This document shows, one piece after another, positions 24,153 to 36,161 of a stretch of DNA of 64,000 nt. Numbering within the stretch: the stretch's first letter is position 1; each line of letters begins with the position of its first letter. Under the pieces are notes generated by a model. It had not been told where the DNA came from. It was given only the letters and a program-made list of their open reading frames with translations, and did not search any database. Both the position numbers and the translations under genes were made by a program. This DNA comes from Panax quinquefolius (taxonomy: Eukaryota > Streptophyta > Magnoliopsida > Apiales > Araliaceae): contig CM035170.1 in the NCBI GenBank assembly GCA_020205615.1, positions 42,347,807-42,411,806 on the forward strand. Direction: 5' to 3'.

Positions 24153-24182
<30 letters not shown>
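24153..24182. repeat. (AT)n microsatellite in LTR B
   Basis: Pure TA dinucleotide run in U3. Confidence 0.9.
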
Positions 24183-24186
<4 letters not shown>

Positions 24187-24458
24187 GTGTGAAAGTGACA
24201 TGAGGGGTGGGGCCCACACGTGGAATGAAAAATGAAAATGGGGTGGGGGGAGAAAACATGTAATGGAGGGAATATTATTAATATTATATAATATATATTA
24301 TAATACGTTTTTTTTATGAAAAATAGAATATATTATATTTTATTATGCATAGCGTTTGCATAGTGACTTTAGAAAATTATTTCAGACGATTCGGCAGCCG
24401 TGAAAAGTTTGCATTGTGCGTCTGTGATTATTTCTAAATAGTACCCCTTCTATTCTCC

Positions 24459-24466
24459 TATAAATA
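24459..24466 (+). promoter_or_regulatory. TATA box of LTR B
   Basis: TATAAATA followed by TGATGCTTATTTTAG, the same context as in LTR A. Confidence 0.55.
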
Positions 24467-24631
24467 TGATGCTTATTTTAGAATTAAAAATTACACCAGA
24501 ATCAGATAATTCTTCTTCTTTAATCTTGAGCGTATTTCTTTAGAGTTTAAGGAAGCTTTGAGCGTAGAAAATAGTTCAATTTTCTTCAAGAATATCACTT
24601 CCCTACTAGTCAGAAGTAATCTCTTTTTAAA

Positions 24632-25675
24632 GTAAGGGATATTATTTTTGTTCAGTATTCGTAAGAAATATTATTTTCTTTCATACTCTGTGGTATGTAA
24701 GTAATATTATTTCGTTTAAGATTCTAAATTCTACACTCATTTTGTTAAAATATGGCTTCTATACTCCATAAAATTAGTAGAATATCCTTGAAATTTGCGC
24801 TTCATCTAGTATCTTTTCACGAAAATATTATTCTTAACATTCTTGATAATTTCTAATCTTTTCTTGCTAGAGTACTATTCATGGGATACTATTTACGGGG
24901 TACTATTCCTGAAGTACTATTCATGGGATACTATTCACTCGGTTACTATTCACCCGGGGTATTATTCATGACAAAAATTGATTTCTTTTCGGTCCAAATC
25001 ATTTTCGATACAATATTATTCTTGAATTTTACTCCACAAAGCAGTATCATGTTGACAATTTGGACATTATTAAATTCTGGATAAATTAAATTATAAATCT
25101 TTAACATTTATCCTTTACTCTCATTTAATTAAATTCTTATATCATTGTCATCATCATCATACTTATATTGTGATGAAAGTCATCTTTAGCCCGTAGTGCA
25201 TAGATGGACTGTTGATTGGTATGATTATGACTAGGGATCATTCGTTATAATCATGACCCGTAATGTTACAAATGATGTGGTAAAAGTCATCATTGTCCTG
25301 TAGTGCATTAATGGACAGTTGTTGGTATGATTATGACAAGTGATTATTCGGTTTGATCATGACCATTGATGATTACACTAATATCCTTGGTCCATAGTGC
25401 AGGGATGATTCGATGATGTGGTTTATTTATTAAGCTGACTCTCAGCGATAAAATTGATGATAAACTTTTTAAATCATAGAAGATAGTAGATATCATGCTC
25501 TACTTGACTCTTCTAATGGATTGCTTCTTCCGCTGCAGTTAAACTTGATGTTTATTATATTTTATCAGTTTAACACTATTGAAGGTTAATAATAATTTAT
25601 TCTGCATTATCTTAGTCATAATATTTTTTACTAGGCTAGTTGAGCTCACCCTTTTTCTTTCATTGTTCTCTTCAG
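24632..25675 (+). other. Candidate leader intron of LTR B
   Basis: Donor TTAAA|GTAAGG and acceptor TTGTTCTCTTCAG|AAAATGAG, 173 bp after the TATA box, as in LTR A. Confidence 0.4.
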
Positions 25676-26099
25676 AAAATGAGAACGTAGCCGGGACTAG
25701 TTGGGGAATGGAGTGATGGTCCGAGATGGTTGTTTTAATAGTCGTCACTATTTTGTGTGATAATAATTGTAATGAGGACTCCATTTGAGTTTGAATACTA
25801 TCTACTAAATAATATTCGTGTAAAAACTTTCAGCTACGTTTTTGTCGTATTGTATAAGGAAGTTTGTATTTAAATTCTGTACCATGTATTTGGCGACTCA
25901 GAATAGGTGATGTATACCTATTTTGGGGGCGTCACATAAAAGATATGAATAATTAATGAATAAATTGGTATTGTTCTATTTGGTTTTGAATAATATGGAA
26001 TTCTTTAACAAGGAGTAGCCCCTCATTTACCAAAACTTTCAAGAGGCGTGTTTTTATTTTTGGTAGATGAATTTTCCCTTCACAAAGGGGTAAGTTTTG

Positions 26100-26367
26100 A
26101 TTGGCTAATCATTTTTTCTTTTTATATTGGTATTCCCTTCAATGAGGGGTAGCCTCTAATTGGCTAATCCATTCCATTTGCTAGTTACCTTCAAAAGAGG
26201 GTGCTCTCTCATTGGTCCATATCTCCCAAACTCCAATTACCTCCTCAGGAGGGAACTCTCTTATTGGTTGTCTCAATATATGCTGATGAATTACGTTCGA
26301 ATATTTTTTTTACTGTGCGTCCGTGATTATTCTCCTAAATAGTATCATGTCATTCTCCTATAAATAG
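26100..26367 (+). promoter_or_regulatory. LTR A promoter: four ATTGG motifs and a TATA box
   Basis: ATTGG (inverse CCAAT) occurs at 26100, 26159, 26211 and 26263, spaced 59, 52 and 52 bp, each in an imperfect repeat of the form CCTTCAA(N)GAGGG...ATTGG. TATAAATAG follows at 26359-26367. I did not see this array in the other family LTRs. Confidence 0.5.
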
Positions 26368-26531
26368 GATGCTTAGTTTAGAAATGAAAATCACACCAGA
26401 ATCAGAGAATTCTTCTTCTATAATATTGAGCATATTTCTTTTTATTTAAGGAAGCTTTGAGTGTAGAAAACAGTATAAGTTTTCTTCAAGAATATCTCCG
26501 ATATACCAGTCAAAATTACTCTCCTACTAAG

Positions 26532-27510
26532 GTAAGGGATATTATTTTTGTTCAATATTCGTAAGAAATAATATTTTCTTCCATACTCTGTAGTATGTAA
26601 GTAATATTATTTTGTTTCAGATTCTGAATTCTACACTCATTTTGTTAAGTATTGCTTATACATTCCTTGAAATTTACGCTTCATCGAGTATCTTTTCACA
26701 GAAATATTTTTTCGAACATTCTTGTTAAATTTTAATCTTTTCATGCCAGAGTACTATTCACTTAGGGTACTATTCATGACAAAAATTGATTTCTTTTCTG
26801 TCCAAATTATTTTTACATGAATATTATTATTGAATTTTACTCCACAAAGCAGTTATCATGTTGACAATTTGGACATTCTTGAACTCTGGATAAATTGAAT
26901 TATAAATCTTTAAAATTTTCCTTGCACTCACTTAATTGAATTCTTATATCATTGTCATCTTTCTCATGCTTATATTGTGATGAAAGTCATCTTTAGCACG
27001 TAGTGCATACATGGACTGTTGATTGGTATGATTATGACCAAGAATTACATATCGGTATAATCATGACCTGTAATGTTACAAATGATGTGGTAAAAGTCCT
27101 CATTGGCCCGTAGTGCATTGATGGATAGTTGTTGGCATGATCATGACCGTTGGTGATAATAACGAATATCCTTGGCCTGTAGTGCATGGATAATTCGTGG
27201 ATGTGATACTAACGAATATCTTTGGCTTGTAGTGCATGGATAATTCGATGATGTGGATTATTTATTGAGCTGTGTTACAACGATAAAATATTGATGATGA
27301 ACTTTTAAATTATAGAAGATAGTAGATATCATTCTCTACTTGACTCTTCTAATAGATTACTTGTTCCGCTGCAGTTAAACTTGTTATTTATTTGATTCTA
27401 TTAGTTTTACACTGTTGAAGGTTAACGATAATTTATTCTGCATTATCTTAGTCATAATATTCTTTACTGGGGTTGTTGAGCTCACCCTTTGCTTTCATTG
27501 TTCTCTTCAG
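26532..27510 (+). other. Candidate leader intron of LTR A
   Basis: Donor ACTAAG|GTAAGG and acceptor TTGTTCTCTTCAG|AAAATGAG, 979 bp, 173 bp after the TATA box. Confidence 0.42.
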
Positions 27511-27790
27511 AAAATGAGAATATAGCTGGGACTAGTCGGGGAATGGAGTGTTGGTCCAAGATGGTGGCTAGAGTAGTCCTCACTATTCTATGAAATAGTG
27601 TGATAATAAATGTGTTAGTTCCCAGTAGGCACAATAGATGTCTTCATGCTCTGAACATCTTCTATACTTAGCAGCTTGGCTTGATCATCCTTGAAGTGCA
27701 GCTGAGTGTTGCATGATGCTCAGCTTCTTTGTTTACTCAACCACTTCGGATGACTCCTTTATGAACTTCCTTGAAGATCCTTCTCCTTGG

Positions 27791-28018
27791 TACTTGATGG
27801 CTGCACATGATAGGCTTCCAAGATGATTGTAAACTCTTCTGTTTGATACTTAGAAGCTTTCTCATGCTTGACACCAAGATGGCATTTGTGATCTTCCTTC
27901 TTGCTACTTGATGTCTTCTCATGATGGACTTGCTAAGATGACCATAGGCTGTTCTCTATTGTACTTAGAGTCTTCCCATGATGGACATCAAGATGACATG
28001 ATGCTCTTCTTTCTCTCG
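27791..28018 (-). repeat. Four-copy 57-bp tandem repeat
   Basis: Units begin TACTTGATG or TACTTAGAG at 27791, 27847, 27905 and 27962 (spacings 56, 58, 57) and share TCATGATGGACNNCAAGATG. They lie in the U5 side of the LTR. Confidence 0.8.
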
Positions 28019-29249
28019 ATAGTTCAGAACACTCTTCATGTAGTAGAACTCTCACTTCTACATAGTAGATCTCACACTTCTACTTCTTTCTTTATCTGAC
28101 TTTTGAGTGTTCTTGGTGGATCGTTGAGTGAGCCTTCGGACTCACTGTTTCACATGGTTTAGATCAGTCCACCTTCTCTCCAAACTCGACAACTCCAGCA
28201 ACCTTTGATCTTTGAAGCTCTTTCTCATTTATAATTCTTCCCAATCCTTCCGTTGGAAAGTAGCCGTTGAAGGCTATTCAAATCTCTTCACAGATCTCGA
28301 GTTACTTGAGGTAGACTGCTTGATGTGACATGTCATACTTTTTCTGATGCTGCAGTCTACTGTTTCACCTACCCTATCAGATGTACCACTTTAATGTCTT
28401 GGGCAGGTCGAAGACTTTATTACCTCTTTCTGATTTCTCGATCAGAGGTTGTCTTATTGCATCGATGCTCTCAATAAGCACTTATTCGAATATTACCCTT
28501 CAGAACCTTTGCCAATGCTTTAGTCTTCAGCTATTCAAACTCTACGATTCTGATGCACGTCTTTAAGGACCAGATCGTAGTGTCTTGTTGAGTGTTACTC
28601 ATTGACTGATAGAGTTAATACTACGATCTTGAAGAGTGTTGATTGGATCTTTAATGTTGAACACCTCTTCCTTCTATTATGCGAGGCTTCAAGATTTCGC
28701 TTGCTTTTGATTGCTCTCACAGTCGATGGCCTAAATCCTTGCTCTCGTCCCTTCAATATCAAGACACTTCAGATTTGTGGTGCATCCAGCTTGCTTTCTC
28801 CTTGTGATCTCCCGTTCACTTATCATCAATGAACTGACCCTTCACTTAATCACTTTAGCCTTGCTCTTCAGAGGCTGACCAGTATCTTAGTTCACCTTCC
28901 ATCAGTTCCTTCTTTGTTTGGCAAACACTACGATCTTGGTTGCTTCCAAGATCGTTGTCTTCTGTTCACTTGATAGCTACTACATTAGCTGATTTTCCTT
29001 AGTCAGCTTCTGAAGTCTTCTTTGGATCTCCTTGTGGAAGACTTCATCACGAATGTCCTTACAACTCAATCTTGATGCTGATTGGGTTGGTGCTTAGATC
29101 TTCTGTTAGACTGCATGCCATTCATTGAGTGCTCTCTGGTTTCCTTGGATGTAGCTTACAGCTTGAACCAAAGGCTTCGTTCCTTTGGATATTCTGGGAG
29201 TGCTCATTTGTTGAGAACCGTATATGCTCTACGATTCATCCTTGGCATT

Positions 29250-29720
29250 GTGAGCACTTCTTGTTAGGTCGTAGTTCTGCACTCTACGATTCAGCTTCGG
29301 CTTGTGAAGACACTACGATCTCAAGATCAGATCTTGACACTACGATTTCTGCCTTGTGCTTGTTGTCTTCATCTGATCTTGCTTGACTACAATCTCTACA
29401 TATAACCCATAGGCTCTACGAACTCAGAGTGTGATCTACGATCCTTGACTTGGCTTCGGCAATAGTAGACTCTACGACTCTGAGTGTAGTCTACGTTTCT
29501 GTCTTGGCTTCGACAGATGATCGGTCTTCTCGTAGGCAGGCTATCTCTACGATTCTGAACATGACTTCCTTAGCACACTACGATCCCGAGGAAGCTCTAC
29601 TCGATACACTACGATCCTTCTTCATTTCCCCTGGTAGTCTACGAACTCTGAGATCTACTATCTTGCATACTCCTATTCTGCCTCGTTAGCTCTCGAGTTA
29701 ACCTTGACTCAACTGGCAGA
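29250..29720 (-). repeat. Cluster of CTACGAT motifs
   Basis: CTACGAT, or a one-base variant, occurs about fourteen times in under 500 bp (minus strand ATCGTAG). Matching clusters lie in the middle LTR at about 47480-47950. Confidence 0.7.
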
Positions 29721-29804
29721 CTACGACTTCTGGTGCAGTGTTCGACGATTAGACAAGTCTATCTATTACATCATAAGATCAACCTAACAAGCTTGATCTT
29801 TCTA

Positions 29805-29812
29805 TATTTATA
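29805..29812 (-). promoter_or_regulatory. TATA box of the left LTR
   Basis: The complement reads TATAAATA, about 0.23 kb from the LTR start on the minus strand. In the middle LTR the same site reads TATTTGTA on the plus strand (about 48007-48014), a one-base change. Confidence 0.45.
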
Positions 29813-30044
29813 GTCCTTGTACTTCATTTCTTTTTAAGGACTTTACAAAGCTATTTTGTTTATGTAGGATCAACCTAACATATTTGATCAATTCAGTCTA
29901 AGTCCTTGTACATATATTTCTATTATCTATCAAAGGACTTTACAGCTTTTCTTAATGCAAGCATACTTGCATATTCATTCACATATATATCATAATCAAA
30001 TCATATATTAAATAGGAATATCATTCACATGTTTATTCCTGACA

Positions 30045-30056
30045 ATCTCCCCCTAT
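30045..30056 (-). other. Polypurine tract next to the left LTR
   Basis: The complement is ATAGGGGGAGAT, directly before the minus-strand LTR start TGTCAGGAATAAAC. It shows that this is the 3' LTR of the minus-strand unit. Confidence 0.8.
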
Positions 30057-30275
30057 TTGATTATGACAAAAACATTAAGTGCATGTGCATCTTATGAATG
30101 AATCATATATACAGTGAGCAGCTGTATTACTAAAACAGATCATCATGAATGTCATTTATATTTATATGGCAATTTATATATTCAGACATTCTACATCCTG
30201 GATCCAGAACATACCTAACAGGTTAGAGATGTACCTCCTTGGCTCCATGTATGCTTCCAGGATATTTGCGGACAG

Positions 30276-33271
30276 CTACACATCTGATTGTTCTTCTTTT
30301 TCTTGCTCCCCCTGGGATGATGACCTTCTGTCTTTGTTTGGCTCCCTTTCAGCTTCTTTCTGATCATGCTCCCCCTCAGATGATGATTCTTTTTCTGCTG
30401 TAGCTCCTATCTTCTTCTTTGACTTCTTTTCTCTTATCCCTCTGCTCTTCCTTGAGTGCCTCTTGCTCCTCTTCTTTCTATGCCTCTTTTTCTCCCCCTT
30501 TTTGTCATCAATCATTTGAGAGAGCTGCTCCATGTTGGACATAAGCTGCTCCATTAGGTAGGAGGAGTTGGCAACTTCAAACTTGAGTTCTTCTTGCCCA
30601 CCTCAGTTGCAGACCGAGAAAGACTGCTTGTGTCGTCAATCTTGTCAGACAGGGCTTGGATCTGCTCTGCATTGGCCTTCTGAATTTGTAGAGCTTATGC
30701 CTTCTGATCTTGTATGGCCTTCTGATAGATGCTATCTCTCTCATGGAGTTTGAGCGATATCTCACCATAGTAGCTTGAAGCTTGTGCTGGAAGGAATTAT
30801 CTCCTCCTCTCACATCGACACCGGGATTCTTCAATTGAGTAGAGATATTTTCTCGCTTAGATCATCGTAACTCTTCAGAGTTCCCGCCCATGAGTTTGAT
30901 CTTTTGTTGGGCGTACCGGTTGAGCATCAGTTTGGACTCCACGATTTTCATTCTTAGACACATTTTCGAAAGTCTGAAGAATCTGAATGATCGTTGAGTT
31001 CCAATCACTGTGTGAGGATGAGGGAATGTCAGATAGTAGTGCTTGATCATAAGAAGGCTTCTATTTTTGGGCTTGAACATCATCAGCAGTAGAGTGAACA
31101 GACTCTACGATCAGCTCCTTGGTCATGACTCTTCGTCCTTCAGAGTCCACTCTACGATCGTAGGGGATATAGAGATTTTCAGCATGGCGATAGACCTTGA
31201 AGTGGGGCTGTTCTTTGATTGTTTTGGTTGCAAACTTCTTCACTCTTGGGAAGTTCTGAGCCACCAACTCCATGCTTGGGAAGTGAGAGAAGCACCAGCT
31301 GAGATAACTTCCATCTCCTTCAGTGTGGGTCTTTAGCCATGGCATCCACTTGAAGAACCATCTCATCAGCAAGTCGTCAGGATTGTAGAGAATGGTTGAG
31401 CAGTCTAGCTCCATATTGTTCCGAGCCATGGCTATGTCAAAGGTAGTCATTCTTACTACCTTGAGTTTCTCATTTCTATAGTTCACCCATCTCTCTGATG
31501 GAACATCTGGTAAGTCATTTGAAACTTCCACTACGATCCTTCTACTAAATCTTGCAGGAGATAGAACTGGATAATCTTCTTGTTCGTCTGCTTCCTGAGG
31601 TGCAGAACTAGAATATTCTTTAATCTCTTCTCTCTCGGAGCCTGAACTTTCTTGATCATTTTTAGCAGAAAATTCCTTTTGATGGATTTCATTCTCAAAA
31701 CTTTCTTCAGCAAGATCTTCTTCGGATTCATCTTCTTCATTGCTGGTTTCTTCTTTAGCATTTTATCCCTGGGATACAGACTCTTCATCACTCAATTCAA
31801 TGATGTCATTTGATTGACCACTGCTCCTTTTGGAGGCAAACTTGGCTTGCAGTCTGTAGCTTTTCCTTCTTCTTGGAGGTTCAGGTTTGGGAGAGTCAGA
31901 CTCTTCTTCTCCTTCAGAATCTGACTTCTCTGGTTCAGCAGACAGACTTCTTTGAGGTTCAGCACTGTCTGACCCATTATCTGGGCTTGATGGGGCAGTT
32001 GCATTTTGGAATGCAATTTGGTCATCTTGGATATCTTCTTTATCATCAGAGTGACTACTCTGAGAATTAGCCACAGGGCTTGCACATTTCTCTTCTTCAG
32101 CAGATATTGAATTTTCATACATTAATCCAGCTTCATCTTTGCTGCTGGATCTGATCTGCGAGGACTCAGCCTTGACATCTGTTTCCTTCTCTTCTGCTGA
32201 CTCTACGTCCCTTTCTTCAGCAGATGTACTATTTTGGGAAACTGAGGCTGGTTTGTCTTCCACCTTAGCTTTCTTGCTGACTGGCCCATAAAGCAACCTG
32301 CTGCTTCTCCTCTTTGTTGTTTCAACAGTTAGAGCTCTTCCTTCTTCAACTTTTTCTTTGATGGAGAGACTCCTTGGTGGGGCCTTGGATTTCTTCACAT
32401 CACCAACTCTCTTCACCCCTTTTGATTTCTTTCTGGCTGGTGTGATTTCTGCTAGTGCAGAGTCATCAGACTCAGAGCTCTCTGCCTCTTCTGTTTTCCT
32501 TTTCTTTGCATAGGCTCTGCTGCTGCTCCTAGCTGTTAACCTTTTGTTCTCCTTAGGGTTCTTCTTCCAGTTCACAAATAATTGTGGAGACATCACTTTG
32601 TGCACATTCAAAGTTTCTCCTCCATCATCCTTGATTTTCCCTCCTAGCTTCTTCTTCAGTACAATACTCAGTAGCCTACCATGAAACACCTTGGTCAGGG
32701 GCTTTTCAGTGGACTTCTTCTTCTCAGCCTTTTCTACCCACTTGGAGATCTGATCGAACAAGATAGCTCCAAAGTTGATTTGTTTCTTCAGAACTATAGC
32801 TGACATTATTTTCAACTGTTGGTCAATCACTGTATCATGTGCAGTGTTCTTGCACAGTATGCACTTTCCAACTATTTCAGCAAGGAATTCATACTCTTCA
32901 GGAAACTCCTTCTTCTTCATGTCTTTAAGACTAGGGTTTCTTTGGTACCCCATAACCTCCTTTGCTTGTTCAGTATTGACATTATCAAGGTTCTTCAGCC
33001 CTTGGTTAGGAAAACCAAGGCATTGATTGAGGTCATAATATTTTAACTTCAGAGACTGACCTTTAACCTTGGTAGTAAGGGTTTCCGAATTGATGGAGGC
33101 GTTTGAGTAGAATTCTTTGACCAGGTCGATGTAGACTCGAGTATTTGCCTCAAGGCATTCTGAGAATCCAGCTTTCTTCACAACCTCGAGAATATCCCTG
33201 AACTTCTTTTCAGATTTCTCAAACGATTTGGTTCCAAGCTGAATGCCAGTGATTACTTGCCAGTTTTCCAT
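30276..33271 (-). pseudogene. Broken large ORF of the non-autonomous element, copy 1
   Basis: It starts at ATG 33271 (MENWQVITGIQLGTKSFE). The first 502 codons are open. A single stop near 31763 is followed by the same frame to about 31061, then stops and frame changes down to 30276, so the original product was roughly 1000 residues. The first 240 residues are globular and resemble the putative plant transposon protein domain found in LTR elements without pol (from memory, not searched). Then come a basic Ser/Lys part (KKSKGVKRVGDVKKSK), a long acidic part, a second globular part (WFFKWMPWLKTH, MELVAQNF), a coiled-coil-like part and an Arg/Lys cluster (EKKRHRKKRSKRH). No CCHC knuckle or pol motif is seen. 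The stop at 31061 matches CAG in copy 2. Function unknown. Confidence 0.75.
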
Positions 33272-34256
33272 TTTGAGTAGTTCGAAGAATGTGGGTATCT
33301 GATTTAGATATGTTTATAAGAGATGGCTGAGTGTAGTTTGGTAAGGCTCTGGAGGGTTAACTGATTTTGGCTCTTGAGAGGATTCTAGGGTTTGAAAATG
33401 GGAGGGAGAAAGGTTCGATAGCTTTTGGTAACTTTCTGCAGATTTGAAATTGTCTTTAAGGCAGTTCCTTCTAACTCTGCATAATCAGTGATGTGTCAAC
33501 CATCCATTGGTTGCACGTTGCCCAGTAATGAGCTGTAACTCCCCATAACTTTTCAGTTAGATGTTTCCTTTTAGAAGAGTAGTCATTTAAACAACGTGGC
33601 TCTGATCGTTAACCTTTTGATTCGTAGAGTAGCATGATAAAGTAGTTATGGACTCTACGATTCCCTTTGTTGACTCAACGATCAACTTTTGAGAGATGCT
33701 GCAGTGGATGGCTTTGTCTTTTATCCTTACTTTGATGCAGCATAGCTCAATCACTGATGTATTCGAACTTATCTCCTTAACTTGAATAGTTTAGCAACTT
33801 TTTCATTTTCCAAGCTCCTTGTGAACTGGAGTACCCTTTGGTAGGACTACGATCGTCGAGTTGTATTCTACGATCGCTGAGGTTGTACTACAATCGTTGA
33901 GGTAGCACTACGATCGTTGAGGTTGCACTGCGATCGTTTTAGTTCTCTTCACACTTGACTCTACGATCGTTGACTGACTTGGTCCTTGAGATGAACTTGA
34001 TCAAGCATTCCTTCTGGGTTAAGGTAGCTCAGGAAGGGCCAACCTCTTAGAGTGAGCTAAGGGTCAGGTTTGTCCCTGAGGCGCTTTCCAGATGAAATAC
34101 TACAACAGTGATTTGCAATGACGTCTCATTCGACCTTTTCTGATTGGGAGGACTTCTACCAACTTTAGACAACTGCATTGCTGAAATCGTGGTGTCCTCC
34201 TGCTTCTTACACTACGATCATATGTTTGATCGTAGGCACTTCACGATTATGGGTTG
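33272..34256 (-). other. Leader (5' UTR) of the non-autonomous element, part 1
   Basis: About 1 kb without a coding frame, continuing at 43392 after the copia insertion, for a total leader of about 2.9 kb. It contains the CTACGATCG array. Confidence 0.55.
33845..33945 (-). repeat. CTACGATCGTTGAGGTTG short tandem array
   Basis: Five imperfect units of 20-22 bp (for example CTACGATCGTTGAGGTTGCA) contain the palindrome CGATCG. It is the same motif that is scattered through the LTRs. Confidence 0.8.
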
Positions 34257-36147
34257 TGAAAGTAGTATGCACACAAGCCAATCATGTTTGATGATAAAGC
34301 ATATACTTTGTAACAATCTTATTCATTTATTAATAAAAAGTATTAATTTATTAAAGGCTTTTAATTATCTACATGATGCTGTTTTATAATATGTGATAAA
34401 CCCATAGTTTTAAGCAATGCTTTTAGAATAATGATCATGATCATTCTAATGAGATCTAAATTCTTAGAAAGCTTAAAACTAAAATAGTTCCCAATCATTG
34501 GATTACTAAATTGGGGATTAGTGAATCCGGATAGATTGGTACATACGTTGTCAGCTTTCATTGGATGAGGATGATTGATCTCACGATCATTTGTGTGGAG
34601 ACACTAAAGCAAGTATGTAGGTGCTTATTAGAGAATAAGTTCATTTGACGTGGCTCGCTAAGGAATACCTAATGGAGTTTTATTTGCTGTCAATAGGAAT
34701 TCCTGTAGTGATAGTAGTATAACTAATCCTTGACTTGAGATCATCATAGTATCTTGTGTATGATGAGTTATACTTTGACTTATTCCTTAAGACCCTTAGG
34801 GTATATCAAAGGGTATGCTTGGGTATAATAAGTTGTACATGGAGATAATGTATGATCAATAAAGAATCTACCACTTCTAATAAAAGAAGAGAAATGTCCT
34901 ATGTGATTCGATAAATGACAACCCAAAGAGTCCTTGGCAAGCGCGTAATGAAATTAGAAAGGAGTTTCTAATTTGCATTATTTGAGTTGTGCATTTAAGG
35001 ATCGAAATACATATAATTAAATAAAATAAGACTTGACAAGAGTAATTCCATATCTTATATTTAATTGGGACATTGTATGGTGGAAGGATTGAATTGTCAC
35101 GAGTAACTATTTACTCAAAGGTTCTTTAATGATTAATGTTGAAATCTATATTATCCGGAAAGTCGTTGATCGCTAGGGAGGCTTATCCCTATTGTAGAAT
35201 AAATATTATTTATTTAAATAAATTAATTGTTTAATTTATTTATTTAAATAAGATTAGAATTGTTCTAATTGATTTATTCACAACCGGTTTAATATGGAGA
35301 ACCTAAAGGGTCACACCATAAAAGGAAGAATAATTATTTAAGAAGTTAATGGCATAATCGTAATAATATAGTTAAGTATATTTAATTTAATCTATGGTGA
35401 TAGAATAAATTAAATAGCTTAATATTTATTATTTAATATTTTAGAAATATTAAATATAAATTAATAAGAGGAGTCTTATTAATATTATTACAATTATTAT
35501 TATTTTAATTTCTAAAAGAGTTTAGGAATTAATTTAATATAAGTACTCTCATTTATTCCTAATAGGATTAGGAGGGAAAATTAGTTAAAGGAGTTTAATT
35601 AATTATCCCTAATAAGATTAGGGAGCTTAATTAATTAAAAGAATTTAATTAATTAAATAAAACCCAATTCCTTAATTGTTAAGGTGGGTTGCCCACATCT
35701 ATAAATAAGAGGAGTCTTATTATGGGTGATGGGGTTGTTGACTTTTTCAACATACGTAATAATTCCAATTAGTTGGAGAGTACCCTTTTTCTATACAGAT
35801 AGGAAAACTAGGGTTTGAGCCAATATCCCTTCTTCTTGAATCGTTATTATTCCTTGGTGGATCACCTCTAGAGGCCAAACATATGGGTGGCTAACGTTGA
35901 TCAAAGGAAGGAACAAAACCCCGGTGGATTCAAGTTGAACGCGAAAGGATTTGGAGGTGAACTTGTACCTGAGGAAGCTCGATCTTCAAGGTTATGATTT
36001 TATTCTTTATCTTTTCGTTTAATTAATAATTGTGCATAAAGGATGATCCGGGTTTATGGTTTGTAAATTTTTTTTTAAACTCTGATTTTACACGCTTCCG
36101 CATTATTTTGCAATTTGATTGCGCACATGAATATTACAAACCCAACA
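34257..36147 (+). repeat. 5' LTR of the copia element
   Basis: It runs from TGAAAGTAGTATGC to TTACAAACCCAACA. A TATAAATA lies at 35700-35707. It is very similar to the 3' LTR: I count roughly eight differences in the first 350 bp, some clustered. Confidence 0.93.
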
Positions 36148-36148
36148 G

Positions 36149-36161
36149 TGGCATCAGAGCC
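36149..36161 (+). other. Primer-binding site of the copia element
   Basis: TGGCATCAGAGCC lies one base after the LTR and differs by one base from the tRNA-iMet complement TGGTATCAGAGCC. Confidence 0.85.

Larger units (their letters stand above)
23940..25936 (+). repeat. LTR B, fragment 2 (3' end)
   Basis: It resumes with ATCACCTAATTGCGCGCC, as in other family LTRs, and ends TTTTGGGGGCGTCACA. It includes an (AT)n run at 24153-24182, a TATA box at 24459-24466, an intron donor at 24632 and acceptor at 25675, and degenerate hairpin repeats near 25182, 25288 and 25380. Confidence 0.88.
25937..27612 (+). repeat. LTR A, fragment 3
   Basis: It resumes after LTR B with TAAAAGATATGAATAATTAA. It carries four spaced ATTGG motifs, a TATA box (26359-26367), the leader-intron candidate and hairpin repeats (about 26987, 27093, 27172, 27222). 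It stops at GATAATAAATG where the minus-strand non-autonomous element is inserted. The last roughly 0.3 kb of LTR A, including its CACA end, is displaced beyond the window. Confidence 0.85.
27613..30044 (-). repeat. Left (3') LTR of the tandem non-autonomous element
   Basis: It runs from TGTTAGTTCCC to TTATTCCTGACA (minus-strand TGTCAGG...AACTAACA), 2.43 kb. It contains a four-copy 57-bp tandem repeat (27791-28018), many CTACGAT motifs and a TATA box on the minus strand. It lacks about 0.5 kb present near the same end of the middle LTR. Confidence 0.85.

Noticed and set aside
17155..25990. One large gypsy element built from LTRs B, C and D
   Set aside because: No internal coding region, primer site or purine tract lies between them, and the target duplications show nested solo LTRs.
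32775..33046. Plus-strand frames opposite the large ORF
   Set aside because: They are shadows of the 502-codon minus-strand frame, which has the homologous second copy.
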